Assembly (NCBI GenBank): GCA_963740555.1
Contig: CAVUES010000003.1
Coordinates: 372,001 to 436,000 of the forward strand
Source: Mayfieldus sp963740555
GTDB taxonomy: Bacteria > Actinomycetota > Thermoleophilia > Solirubrobacterales > 70-9
DNA: 64,000 nucleotides
Reading direction: 5' to 3'
Of the stretch, positions 43,492 through 53,167 are shown in pieces. The position numbers and the translations under genes were made by a program. Position 1 is the first letter of the stretch; the number at the start of each line of letters is the position of its first letter. A model generated the notes under the pieces. The model was not told where the DNA came from, ran no database searches, and saw only the letters and a list, made by a program, of their open reading frames with translations.

Positions 43492-46269
43492 ATGTTGACC
43501 GCCGCCCACGACCCGCCTCCGGGCGGCGAGATCTTCATCTCATACGCGCGCCAGGATCAGGCCTTCGTCGAGCGCCTCCACGCCGCCCTCGCAGACAAGG
43601 GCCGGAGGGCATGGGTCGACAAGCACGACATCCGCCCCAGCGCCGCCTGGATGGAGGAGGTGCGGACGGCGATCGAGGGATCCGACGCCTTCGTGTTCGT
43701 GATCAGCCCCGACTCGGCAGGCTCCGAAGTCTGCCGCGAGGAGCTCTCACACGCTGCGGGGCTCAATAAGCGGATCCTCCCGGTCCTGCTGCGGGAGGTG
43801 AACCCCGAGCGAGTCCCGGGCCCCGCCCGGGCCCGGAACTGGATCTCGTTTGCCGACGGAGCCAGCTTCGACGTCGAGGTCGGTGCCCTCCTCGGTGCCA
43901 TCGACACTGATCCCGAATGGGCTCACCTTCACACCAGGCTTCAGGTCCGGGCCCTTGAGTGGGACGCGAACGGCCGCGACTCCAGCTTCGTGCTCCGTGG
44001 GCGAGACCTCGCTGCGGCCGAGAAATGGCTTACCGAGGCGGACGAGCGCAAGGACCCCCAACCCGCCCGGCTGCATACCGAGTACATCATCGCCAGCCGG
44101 CGGGCGGCGACCAGAGGGCAGCGGCTGCGGCTCGGGATCCTCAGCGCCGGACTTGTCGTGGCCCTCCTGCTCGCGGGCTTCGCGTTCATCCAGCGCAATC
44201 ATGCGCGCGAGGAAGCTCGTGTGGCGCGATCGCGAGAGCTCGCCGCCCTGGCCCAGTCGGCCCTGACCACCAATCCCGAGCGCAGCCTCGTCCTCGGTAT
44301 CCAAGCCGGGCAGACCTCGGCGACTCCCGAGGCGGGCGATGCGATCCGCCAGGCCCTGGACGCCTCCTACGTCCAGCGGGTGCTGCGCGGCAGCGGGGCC
44401 GCAGTGAACCGGGCCGAGTTCAGCCCCAACGGAAGGCTGATCGTCACCGCGAGCAGCGACGGCACGGCGCGGGTATGGGACGCGAACTCGGGTAAGCGTC
44501 TTCAGACCCTCAATCCGCACCGAGGTGCAATCTTCGGGGCCGGGTTCAGTTCCGACGGGAGACGGGTCGTGACCTCGACCGGCAAAGGGTTCCTGGAGGT
44601 CTGGAGGACGTCGACCGGAGCATTGATCTACTCGCGTGCGGTCAGCAACAGGCGGGTGCAAACCGCCGAGTTCAGCCCCGACGGGCGTCTGATCGTCAGC
44701 GCCGGCTTCGACGGGACGGCACGGGTGTGGAATGCCGCGACCGGGACGCCCGTGTCGACCTTCGCCCGACACGTCAAACAGGTCTACTCGGCTTCATTCA
44801 GTCCCGACGGGCACCTGATCGTGTCGGCGGGCGGAGATGGAAGCGCGCGCATCTGGAACGCGAGGACCGGCACCCAGATCAGGGTCCTGAGGGCGCGCGG
44901 CGGCGGCGACGTGTCGAAACAGACGATTGAGGTCAACACGGCTGCCTTCAGCCCGGACGGGCGCCAAGTGATCACCGGACACCAGGATGGGATCGCGCGG
45001 ATCTGGTCCGCGAAGACCGGAAAGCTCCAGGTGGTCCTTCCGAGTTCGGCGGACGAGCTCTATTCGGCGTCCTTTAGTCCGGACGGCGAGCGGGTCGTGA
45101 CGGCGAGCCTCGACGGGACGGCGCGAGTCTACGATCCGACTACCGGGACGCGCAGGGGCGTCCTGGTCAGCCTTCTGCGCGGCCACCTGGGGCAGGTCCT
45201 GAGCGCGGCCTTCAGCCCCGACGGCAGGGAGGTCGTGACGGCGAGCGCCGACCGCACGGCAAGGGTCTGGGAAGCCGAGAAGGACGACACGGTCAAGATC
45301 TTCCGGCACGCGGAACCCGTGGTGGATGGTGACTTCAATCCCCAGGGGAGCGAGATCGTCACCGCCGGCCACGACGATCGGGGCCACATCTGGGACACGC
45401 GGTCCGGCAAGCAGCTCGAGCCGCTGACCGGCGACACGCTGGAGGTCTGGAGCGCCGAATTCAGCCCTGACGGCGAAGTCGTGGCCACCGGCAGCGGCGA
45501 CGGAACAGCACGTCTCTGGGACGCGCACGACGGAAGTCTGATCCGAACCCTGAATGCGGGCCCTCATGGGGCGACCGTCTACGGCGTTGCGTGGAGTCCG
45601 AACGGCCGCCGGCTCGCGACGGCAAGCGACGACGGATATCTACGGCTATGGGATGTCGGAAACGGGAGGCGATTGCGGACGCTGAGAAGCCCGGGAGGAT
45701 TTCTCCTCAGTGTCGACTGGAGCCGGGACGGCCGCCACCTGGCTACCGGCAGCTCCGACGGCAAGGCCGAGATCTGGACGCTGCCCTCCGGCCGGCTGAG
45801 GCTTCTGAAGGGCCACACGGATCAGGTGGAGAATGCCGTGTTCAGTCCCGACGGTCACCGGTTGGTGACGACCAGCGACGACAAGACGGCTCGGATTTGG
45901 GATGTAGCGAGCGGTGAGACGTTGCAGGTACTCACCGGCCACACGGCCCTCGTCTGGGGCGCGGCATTCAGTCCCGACGGCAGCCGAATCGCGACCGGGA
46001 GCGCCGATCACACGATCCGCATCTGGGACGCATCCTCGGGCCACCTGCTGGATGTCCTGCGGGGTTTTGGGGATGCGGTTGCCGGAGTCGCCTATGCCCC
46101 CGACGGCCAGCGGATCCTCGGTACGAGCTACGACGACACCGCCCGGATCATGCGCTGCGGCCTCTGCGTCGGATTCGAGAGGCTGCTGGAGTTCGCCAGA
46201 CAAAGGATGAACGATGTGGTGTCCCCGGCCGAGAGGCGCGCATACCTCAGCGAAGCCAGGGTCAGCTAA
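43492..46269 (+). CDS. TIR domain - transmembrane - double WD40 propeller protein
   Basis: 925 aa. Residues about 12-145 are a TIR domain (EIFISYARQDQAFVERL, AWVDKHDI, DAFVFVISPDSAGSEVCREELSHA, where the Glu after Cys-Arg is a candidate NADase residue). A helical linker leads to one transmembrane helix (LRLGILSAGLVVALLLAGFAF) and a RELAALAQSAL...NPERSLVL segment. Fourteen WD40-type repeats follow (R-[VIL]-W-[DNE] ends), enough for two seven-bladed propellers. The TIR would be cytosolic and the propellers on the other side or membrane-proximal. Possible roles are a stress or phage sensor, or general protein-interaction signalling. It stands alone, without recognised defence genes. Confidence 0.88.
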   Translation: MLTAAHDPPPGGEIFISYARQDQAFVERLHAALADKGRRAWVDKHDIRPSAAWMEEVRTAIEGSDAFVFVISPDSAGSEVCREELSHAAGLNKRILPVLLREVNPERVPGPARARNWISFADGASFDVEVGALLGAIDTDPEWAHLHTRLQVRALEWDANGRDSSFVLRGRDLAAAEKWLTEADERKDPQPARLHTEYIIASRRAATRGQRLRLGILSAGLVVALLLAGFAFIQRNHAREEARVARSRELAALAQSALTTNPERSLVLGIQAGQTSATPEAGDAIRQALDASYVQRVLRGSGAAVNRAEFSPNGRLIVTASSDGTARVWDANSGKRLQTLNPHRGAIFGAGFSSDGRRVVTSTGKGFLEVWRTSTGALIYSRAVSNRRVQTAEFSPDGRLIVSAGFDGTARVWNAATGTPVSTFARHVKQVYSASFSPDGHLIVSAGGDGSARIWNARTGTQIRVLRARGGGDVSKQTIEVNTAAFSPDGRQVITGHQDGIARIWSAKTGKLQVVLPSSADELYSASFSPDGERVVTASLDGTARVYDPTTGTRRGVLVSLLRGHLGQVLSAAFSPDGREVVTASADRTARVWEAEKDDTVKIFRHAEPVVDGDFNPQGSEIVTAGHDDRGHIWDTRSGKQLEPLTGDTLEVWSAEFSPDGEVVATGSGDGTARLWDAHDGSLIRTLNAGPHGATVYGVAWSPNGRRLATASDDGYLRLWDVGNGRRLRTLRSPGGFLLSVDWSRDGRHLATGSSDGKAEIWTLPSGRLRLLKGHTDQVENAVFSPDGHRLVTTSDDKTARIWDVASGETLQVLTGHTALVWGAAFSPDGSRIATGSADHTIRIWDASSGHLLDVLRGFGDAVAGVAYAPDGQRILGTSYDDTARIMRCGLCVGFERLLEFARQRMNDVVSPAERRAYLSEARVS

Positions 46270-46270
46270 G

Positions 46271-49186
46271 TCAGCGCTGGACCCGGCGGCCGCGGTGGCG
46301 GAAGATGTCGCCCTGCAGCTCCGCGATCGCGTGCCGCAGCTCATCGCGAAGGTTCTTGGGCAACTGCGTGGACTCGCAGGCGCGCCGGCGTGGATCCAAG
46401 CAGTGATCACGGCCTGGGCCGCCGTCCAGAAGCCGATCCTTCCCCCTTCCACCCTTCAGGGTGTCCTGGTTCCCGCGCCCGAGCAGCCGGTCCCGGCCGC
46501 CGCCGCCGAGGAGGAAGTCGCGGCGGGGCCCGCCGATCAGGGTGTCGTTGGCGCGACTCCCCTCGACGATCTCCATCCCCCGAATGCGATCGTGCTCCGG
46601 ATAGGTCCGCCGCCGGCTCTGCCCCGTGCCGGCCACCGCGATCGAGCCGCTGGCGAGGTGCGCGCGGATCGGCGGCTGGAAGACGTATTGGGTGAAGTCC
46701 TCGCCGGGGCCGCCGAACATATGGTCGTTTCCGGCGTCTCCGGCAAACGCGTCGGCGCCAGGGCCGCCGAACATGCGGTCGTCACCGGAATCGCCCATCA
46801 ACAGATTCGAACCGGAGTCGCCGATCAACGTGTCTCCCTTCGCGGAGCCGACAACGTCTTCGATCCCGGCCAGGCTGTCCCCGTTGGTCTGATTGACGTC
46901 GGAGAAGTTCCAGGCGGTACCCGTTGCGAGGTTTACCGAGACCGGGCCGGTGTCGAATGTGAGGCCGATTCCGTTCGGCGCCGTGCTGCTGAAGTAGTAG
47001 ACGGTGTCGACGGCCTCGCGCCCGTCGATCCGATCGTCTCCGTCCCCGGCTACGAAGAAATTCTCTCCGTCGTCGCCGAGCAACTGGTCGTCGAACCTCG
47101 ATCCCGTCAACCCCTCGATGCCGACAAGCGTGTCGTGGCCGCCGGGCTCGGACGCCGCACCGGCCGCCAAATCGACCTGGACCGGGCCCGAGGCATCTTG
47201 ATAGACGGCCGAGTCGAGGTTGCCTTCGCCGCCGAAGATTCGATCGTCGCCTGTCCCGCCCAGGAGCGAGTCGAGGCCGCCCCTGCCCCAAAGCCCATCG
47301 TTGCCCCCGATTCCGTTCAGTACGTTGAGCTGACCGTCTCCGACGAGGACGTCGCCGTAATCGGATCCGGTCAGCTGTTCGATTCCCGCCAGACTGTCGG
47401 AGCCGATTCCAGGGCCGTGCGCGGTGCCCCCGCTGAGGCTGGCGAAGACGCCTCCGCTGGCGTCCGAGTAGAGCGCTGAGTCGTCTCCGGCACGCCCATC
47501 GATTCGGTCGTTGCCGGGTCCGCCATCGAAGGTTTCATTCGCGGCGCTACCCAGCAGGACGTCGTCGAAATTGGAGCCAAGGACGATCTCCACGCCAGCG
47601 AGGGTGTCTTGTCCTTCACCCGTGGCGGTGCCGGTGGCGAGGTCGACGTTGAGGGGTGAAGGGGCGACGCTGTAGTTGACGGTGTCCTGCGAGCCGGCAC
47701 CGTCCATGGCGTCGTTTCCGCCTCGGCCGAGGAAGGTGTTGCGCTCAGCATTCCCGACCAGCGTGTCGTTGAAATCTGAGCCCGTCACGCCCTGGATTCC
47801 GGAGAGGGTGTCGGACCCGTCCCCGCCGGATGCGTTTCCGGTGGCGAGATTCACGTTCACGCCGCTCGGTGCGGTCGAGTAGTCGCTGATGTTGAGGACA
47901 CCGCCACCTCCGTCTATGCGATCGGCCCCGCCGCGCCCCATAAAGGTGTTCAAGCCACCATCACCGGTCAGCGTGTCGTCGAACCTGGAGCCGTCGATGT
48001 CCTCGAAACCGGAGATCGCGTCGTTTCCATCCCCGCCGGACGCGGTTCCGGTGGAAAGGTCGACGTTGACAGCGCTCAGAGCGGTCAGGTAGTCGACCGT
48101 GTCGATTCCGCCGCCGCCGCCGAGCTGGTCGTTCCCGGGCCCACCGAGGATGTTGTTCGGACCAGGATCGCCGGCGATGTTGTCGCCGAAATCCGATCCG
48201 TCCACGTTCTCGAAGCGAGTGAACGTGTCCGTTCCATCGCCGCCTGAAGCACTCCCAGCCGCCAGGTCCACGTCCTCGCCGGCCGAAGCGCCCTCGAAGT
48301 CCAGCGAGTCCGAGCCCCCGGCCCCGTCCAGGTGGTCGTCGCCGGCCTGGGCGTTGACGAGGTTCGGTCCGCCGTTTCCGGTGATCACGTCGGGATGGTC
48401 GGAACCGACGACATTGGCGATCCCCGTCAACGAGTCGGTGTCGTCGCCTCCGGTCGCTGCCCCCGCCCCAAGGTCCACGGTCACGCCTGAGGCCGCCAAG
48501 TCGTAGAGGGCACTGTCACCGTCGTTTCCGCCGTCGATCGCGTCGTTTCCCGCCTCGCCCCTGAGCAGGTCGGCGCCGGTTTCTCCGTTCAGATTGTCGT
48601 TTCCCGGCCCACCATCGATGAAGTCGTTGCCCGATTGCCCGTCGATCGTGTCGTTGCCGTCAGGGGAACCAAAGATCGGGTCGAAGCCGATGAGGCCGTC
48701 GTCCCCCGGGCCCCCGTCGACGATGTCGCCGCCTCCTCCGCCCTCGACCCCGTCGGCCCCGCTTCCGCCGCTCAGGGTGTCGCTGCCGTCGAGGCCGACG
48801 ATCAGGGGATCGTTGCCGGGTCCTCCGTCGATGAAGTCGTCTCCGCCGTCTCCGTCGAGCACGGGATCGTCGCCGTTGCCTCCGAAGATCACGTCAGCGC
48901 CGTCTGCACCGTTCGCCCCGTCACCGCCGAAGATCTGATCGGCGCCATCGTCCCCGCAGATCAAGTCGGCGCCTCCGAGCCCCGCGATGTTGTCATCCCC
49001 GCCAAGCCCGACGATCACGTCGTCGCCGCTGGTCCCGGTGATGGTGCCGTCGCCGTCGCCGGCCGGGTCGACGATCGTCGCGGGAATACCGGCGCAATCG
49101 GGCTGCGCCATTGTCACCGCCGGAGCCGCCAGCGCGGCTAGCCCGAGCACGGCGAGGGCGAAGGCCAGCTTGACTGTCGGGCTCAC
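46271..49186 (-). CDS. Secreted calcium-binding protein with RTX-type repeats
   Basis: 971 aa. Sec signal peptide (KLAFALAVLGLAALAAPAVTMAQ) followed by almost continuous GGxGxDx-type nonapeptide motifs (GLGGDDNIAGLGGADLICG, GGPGNDRIDG) that bind calcium in beta-roll stacks. Longer units of the form GVNVNLATGNASGGDGSDTLSGI recur between them. The C-terminus is basic. The Sec signal and absence of a type I secretion system suggest wall or extracellular deposition rather than a toxin. GTG 49186 overlaps the metalloprotease stop, so the two are translated together. It ends 1 nt from the TIR-WD40 stop. Confidence 0.9.
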   Translation of the reverse strand: MSPTVKLAFALAVLGLAALAAPAVTMAQPDCAGIPATIVDPAGDGDGTITGTSGDDVIVGLGGDDNIAGLGGADLICGDDGADQIFGGDGANGADGADVIFGGNGDDPVLDGDGGDDFIDGGPGNDPLIVGLDGSDTLSGGSGADGVEGGGGGDIVDGGPGDDGLIGFDPIFGSPDGNDTIDGQSGNDFIDGGPGNDNLNGETGADLLRGEAGNDAIDGGNDGDSALYDLAASGVTVDLGAGAATGGDDTDSLTGIANVVGSDHPDVITGNGGPNLVNAQAGDDHLDGAGGSDSLDFEGASAGEDVDLAAGSASGGDGTDTFTRFENVDGSDFGDNIAGDPGPNNILGGPGNDQLGGGGGIDTVDYLTALSAVNVDLSTGTASGGDGNDAISGFEDIDGSRFDDTLTGDGGLNTFMGRGGADRIDGGGGVLNISDYSTAPSGVNVNLATGNASGGDGSDTLSGIQGVTGSDFNDTLVGNAERNTFLGRGGNDAMDGAGSQDTVNYSVAPSPLNVDLATGTATGEGQDTLAGVEIVLGSNFDDVLLGSAANETFDGGPGNDRIDGRAGDDSALYSDASGGVFASLSGGTAHGPGIGSDSLAGIEQLTGSDYGDVLVGDGQLNVLNGIGGNDGLWGRGGLDSLLGGTGDDRIFGGEGNLDSAVYQDASGPVQVDLAAGAASEPGGHDTLVGIEGLTGSRFDDQLLGDDGENFFVAGDGDDRIDGREAVDTVYYFSSTAPNGIGLTFDTGPVSVNLATGTAWNFSDVNQTNGDSLAGIEDVVGSAKGDTLIGDSGSNLLMGDSGDDRMFGGPGADAFAGDAGNDHMFGGPGEDFTQYVFQPPIRAHLASGSIAVAGTGQSRRRTYPEHDRIRGMEIVEGSRANDTLIGGPRRDFLLGGGGRDRLLGRGNQDTLKGGRGKDRLLDGGPGRDHCLDPRRRACESTQLPKNLRDELRHAIAELQGDIFRHRGRRVQR

Positions 49187-50682
49187 GGCTGGGCCTCGAC
49201 CCGGTAATGGAACGCCTGTGCGTCATGCTTCCCACTGGAGTTGCTGAGGATCAGGTCGAGTGCCGTCGCCCCCGCGACGATGAGAGAGCCGTGGCCCGAG
49301 GAGTCGAGCGGCACTGGCAACGCGGTCCTCGACCCGTCGGCCCGATCGGCGATCACCACGGCGCCGGGTCGAGAAGCCTTCGGCAGGTCGACGGTCACTC
49401 TCAGGGAAGCGCCGGCGAGGCTTGGGTCCGGCGCCGCCGTCACCTCGCCGCTGCTGAGGTGGTCCAGGCTCAGCTGCCGGGGCCCGCTGTCCGGCGTCTG
49501 CGCACTGAGGACAAAGTCGGCGTCGGCGACCGACCGCGCTCCTCCCAATGCCTGCGCGTAGGCGGCTCCCTCCCGAAAGCTCTCCGGATAGGTTCGAATC
49601 CAGTACGAGAACTCGGAGAAGACCTGCGCGAAGCCCTGCGGATGGCAGTAGACGCGGCATCGGTCGTGAGCGGGCGCGAGCCCGCCCACGACGTCGGCCA
49701 CCGCCTGCAGTGCGGTCCGGTCCCGGTTTCTCGTCGGAGCCGCCTGCTCCCAGATGTGCCGGACCACGTTGGCGTTCCCGTAGTACTCGGAGAGAAAGCG
49801 CCAGAAGATCCACGACCCGTACTCGAAGTCCTGGGCGTCGTCGACGGCCTCAAATGCGTCGAGAGGAACGCCTGGCTCCAGCAGCGGGCCCTCGGGCAAG
49901 AAGGCGTAGTTGGCGTTGACGCGGTCAAAGACCTCGTCCTCCATCCATTCCGCGGTCCCCTCTCTGATCCAGCGCTCGGTCTTCGTCCCCTCGTACGCGG
50001 ACTGGATCGTGTGGAAGAACTCGTGCGCGACCGTGATGTCCAAGGCTTCTCTCCCCGACGGACCGCTGGGAAACTGGCGCGCGGCGAAGTCGTTGTCGAG
50101 GACGCAGTACGCATGCGCGCGCCGGTGCTTGACGTGCCGAGGAGGCGGCCTAAGGCTGGAGGCCGAGGAACCCGGCCCCTCCGTGGGCTGGCCGCGAGAC
50201 CGATCGCCGATGCAGTACCCGTAGAGGCCCTGCTGGCCGATGTCGCCGAGGTAGATGTCGAGACCTCGGTTCGGTCCCTGGCCGGCAGCCGGCCCCCGAT
50301 CCGGCAGCGGGGCCCGGTATCCGAAGCGGTTCACCTCTACCCGCCAGACCCGATCCAGGGTGGCGATGGTTGCGTCCACCTCGTCCGGATGGTTGTTACC
50401 GTTGCGGTCGAGTCGCGGAGGCGCGTCCGTGGTCCGCTTCGTCCAATGCACACAGACCGACCTCGGCTCTCCCCGCCGATCCTTTTCTGGAATGCAGTTG
50501 ACCAGGACCCGGGTCTTGCCGAGTCGATATCCGTCACCGACCCGGTCGCTGCCGCCGTCGGTTGGGCGGTACAGCGAAGGCTTTGAGTGGTCCTGAGAAT
50601 GCGCTTGCGTGGATGCCTGCGCGATATGGACAATCCACATGCCAACCAGGAACGGGAGGACCCCCCAGCCGACCCGCCTCAA
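49183..50682 (-). CDS. Secreted zinc metalloprotease-like protein
   Basis: About 499 aa. A signal-peptide-like N-terminus (RRVGWGVLPFLVGMWIVHIAQASTQA) precedes a domain with the zincin motif HEFFHTIQSAYE (HExxH) and, 20 residues on, EGTAEWMEDEVF, whose Glu is the likely third ligand. The C-terminal region is beta-rich. It resembles the MXAN_6640-type putative metalloproteases. TTG 50682 is chosen because it gives a compact signal; ATG 50760 would add 26 residues. The protease comes first and the RTX protein overlaps its stop, suggesting that the protease acts on or with the RTX protein. Confidence 0.78.
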   Translation of the reverse strand: MRRVGWGVLPFLVGMWIVHIAQASTQAHSQDHSKPSLYRPTDGGSDRVGDGYRLGKTRVLVNCIPEKDRRGEPRSVCVHWTKRTTDAPPRLDRNGNNHPDEVDATIATLDRVWRVEVNRFGYRAPLPDRGPAAGQGPNRGLDIYLGDIGQQGLYGYCIGDRSRGQPTEGPGSSASSLRPPPRHVKHRRAHAYCVLDNDFAARQFPSGPSGREALDITVAHEFFHTIQSAYEGTKTERWIREGTAEWMEDEVFDRVNANYAFLPEGPLLEPGVPLDAFEAVDDAQDFEYGSWIFWRFLSEYYGNANVVRHIWEQAAPTRNRDRTALQAVADVVGGLAPAHDRCRVYCHPQGFAQVFSEFSYWIRTYPESFREGAAYAQALGGARSVADADFVLSAQTPDSGPRQLSLDHLSSGEVTAAPDPSLAGASLRVTVDLPKASRPGAVVIADRADGSRTALPVPLDSSGHGSLIVAGATALDLILSNSSGKHDAQAFHYRVEAQP

Positions 50683-50811
50683 GTCAGTTTGCGCCAGGAT
50701 CCCGGCGCTCTCGAGACATTGGGTGACCCTAGCTCCCCAGCATGAACGCGTCAACGTCATTAATGGGGCTGCGATCGCCGATCGCGTGGCCGTGCGTCAG
50801 GCGATCCGGGC

Positions 50812-53136
50812 CTAGACCGACGCTGCCTCTTCGCGCCTCTGCTCGCGGGCCGGCGGCTTCGGCGACAGACGCACCGGGGCCGCCGAGAGCGCCCGAAGTC
50901 GCAGGTCGCCCCAGGTCATTCCCTCCCGGACCAGGGCGGGCAGGCCGAGCGCAACGGCGGTCGCGATCTCGACCGCCTGCAGGATCACGCCGTAGGCGAG
51001 CGCGTTGGCCGAGCCGATCCCGAAGCCGGTGGTGAGGACGCTGATCACGGCGAGCTGGAAGATCCCGATGTTCGACGGGGTGGCCGGAACGACCGCGGTG
51101 ACGTTGACGGCGAACAGAACCGCCGCGGCGGCGCCGATTCCGGCCCGATGTTCGAGCCCGAGCGCCGCCAGCAGCGCCCAGCAGGCGGCGAGCTGGATCG
51201 CCCAGGCGCCGAGCTGCGCGAAGGCGGCGACGGCGCCAAGGCGGGGATCCCGGAACACGCGCAGGCCGCTGCGTACCTGCACGACCGCCCCCCGTATCGA
51301 GGCTGCCAGGCGCCCCACTCTGCCGCTGCGGTTGCTGCGCATCAGCATCGGCGCGATAAGCACGACAAGCAGCAATGCGAGCGGCACGAAGCTGAACGCG
51401 AACAGCTTCTGGGAGCCGGAATGGAAGAGATCCGTGGTCGAGACGATGATCACACCGAGCCCGACCAACGCCACGAGGTTGAGCATGGTCTGCGAGACCA
51501 GGGTGCCGAGAATCACCGGGAAGGTCTCGCGCATGCGGCCAATGCGACGCGAGAGCACCATCGCGCGTGCGGGCTCCCCGAGGCGAGCCGGCAGGGTCGC
51601 CGACATCAGCACCCCGATCATCGTCGCGGAGGTGACGTCACGGCGGCGGATCGGGCGGTTGGGCAGCGCCGCGCGCGCGATCGCGTACCAGGAAGCGGCG
51701 CGCCAGAACAGCGAAAGCGCCATCAGCCCGCAGGCGATCATCACCCAACCGAAGTCGGAGCGAACGATGCTCTCGACCACGTTCGAGACTCCGATCTTGT
51801 GGGCGGCGAGCGCGGTCAGCACGATCCCCAGAGCACCGGCCACGCCGAGGCCGATGCGGCGCACGGCGCGGCGGCCGCGTCCTCCATCGCGGGCGGGCTC
51901 GGGGTCCAGCGAGGGGAGCCTGCGCGCCGGTCGCGGCGGGCCGCCGTCGGCGCGCATCAGACCGACCCGCCGAACGACTCGCTCGGTTCTCGTGGCGGGC
52001 TCCGGAGCGTCGATCGCGCGCTCGTAGACGTGACTGACCTGGTCGGCGACCCGGGGCCAGGCAAAGCGCTGGGCGCTGTGGCGGGCGGCGGTGCCCATGT
52101 CGCGCAAGCGCTGCGGCTCGTGGTAAGCGCGCTGGAGCTCCTCGGCGAGGCGCTGCGCATCGGCCGGCGGCACCAGGACACCGTCGACGCCCTCGGTGAC
52201 GACGTCCTTGTAGCCGGCGATGTTGGAGGCGATCACCGGTGTTCCGGCGGCGAACGCCTCGGTGAGCACCATGCCGAAGCTCTCACCGGAAAGGGAGGGC
52301 GCGCAGAGCACGTCCGCCTCGTGCAGCGCCCACCAGAGCTCGTTGCCGGAGACGCGTCCGCGGGTCTCGATGTGCTCGGCGAGCTCGGGGTCTGCGAGGT
52401 AGCGGGTTATGTCCTCGGGCTCGGCGCCGATCACGGTCAAGCGGCAGGGAACGTGTTCGACCAGGCCGCCGAACGCGGTCAGCAGGACCGGCAGGCCCTT
52501 GCGCTCGTCCGGCCGGCCCACGAACAGCACGCGAAGTTCCTTGCTCGGCGGCTTTGGCCCGGCCGGCGCTGCGTCGGCGTCGACTCCGTTGGGAACGATC
52601 GCGTACTCGCCGCCGAACCAGCGCCTACCCGTCCAGGCTGCCGCCTCGGATACGGCAATCCGGGCGGAGAGCTTGTTGAAGGCGCGCCGCGCGCCGAGCA
52701 TGGTCGCCAGGTGGTTGGGAAATGGCTTGGTCGAATAGGCATGGAAGGTGCCGATCATCGGGGTTCTGGTGCTGAGCATCGCGTCCCAGCCGACGAGCGG
52801 GGCGATCGGTTCGTGCACATGGACGACGTCGTAGCCGCCGTCGCGCAGCTCGCGCCGCATCGTCGTCACCCCGTCGGGGAAGGAGCAGAGATTGGACACT
52901 GCGCCGTTCGCGCCGAAGCCGATTGTGCGCCCAAGAGGGATCAGGTAGTCGGGCCGCTCACGCTCCTCGGCCCAGGCGCCGTGAAGCCACCGGCTGAGCC
53001 GATCGGGAGGGTCCCAGGGGGCGAGCACCCGAACGTGATTGCCGCGACCGATCAACTCCTCGGCAAGAGCCTCCACGTGCCGGTTTACCCCGCCCTGGTA
53101 CGTCCAGGAATAGGGCGAGACCAGAGCGATACGCAC
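50812..53136 (-). CDS. Fusion: GT4 glycosyltransferase + UPF0104/MprF-type membrane domain
   Basis: 774 aa from GTG 53136. Residues 1-375 are a PimA-like GT4 enzyme (VSPYSWTYQGGVNRHVEALAEEL, VHVHEPIAPLVG, FVGRPDERKGLPVLL, SLSGESFGMVLTEAFAAGTPVIAS). After an Arg/Pro-rich linker, about eight hydrophobic segments form a lysylphosphatidylglycerol-synthase-type TM domain (UPF0104; MSATLPARLGEPARAMVLSRR, VNVTAVVPATPSNIGIFQLAV). Such domains move lipids or aid membrane glycosylation. The layout suggests making a glycolipid and flipping it with one polypeptide. It lies 31 nt after the polytopic membrane gene. Confidence 0.85.
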   Translation of the reverse strand: MRIALVSPYSWTYQGGVNRHVEALAEELIGRGNHVRVLAPWDPPDRLSRWLHGAWAEERERPDYLIPLGRTIGFGANGAVSNLCSFPDGVTTMRRELRDGGYDVVHVHEPIAPLVGWDAMLSTRTPMIGTFHAYSTKPFPNHLATMLGARRAFNKLSARIAVSEAAAWTGRRWFGGEYAIVPNGVDADAAPAGPKPPSKELRVLFVGRPDERKGLPVLLTAFGGLVEHVPCRLTVIGAEPEDITRYLADPELAEHIETRGRVSGNELWWALHEADVLCAPSLSGESFGMVLTEAFAAGTPVIASNIAGYKDVVTEGVDGVLVPPADAQRLAEELQRAYHEPQRLRDMGTAARHSAQRFAWPRVADQVSHVYERAIDAPEPATRTERVVRRVGLMRADGGPPRPARRLPSLDPEPARDGGRGRRAVRRIGLGVAGALGIVLTALAAHKIGVSNVVESIVRSDFGWVMIACGLMALSLFWRAASWYAIARAALPNRPIRRRDVTSATMIGVLMSATLPARLGEPARAMVLSRRIGRMRETFPVILGTLVSQTMLNLVALVGLGVIIVSTTDLFHSGSQKLFAFSFVPLALLLVVLIAPMLMRSNRSGRVGRLAASIRGAVVQVRSGLRVFRDPRLGAVAAFAQLGAWAIQLAACWALLAALGLEHRAGIGAAAAVLFAVNVTAVVPATPSNIGIFQLAVISVLTTGFGIGSANALAYGVILQAVEIATAVALGLPALVREGMTWGDLRLRALSAAPVRLSPKPPAREQRREEAASV

Positions 53137-53167
53137 GCACGAATCGTAGAGGACGCCGTTGCCGGCT

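Noticed and set aside
43321..43509. Small minus-strand frame ending just before metE, as a leader peptide
   Set aside because: The metE -10 box lies inside it and its start falls inside the TIR gene; no ribosome site.
46271..49186. Repetitive DNA as a CRISPR or satellite array
   Set aside because: The repeats are in frame and encode calcium-binding RTX motifs.
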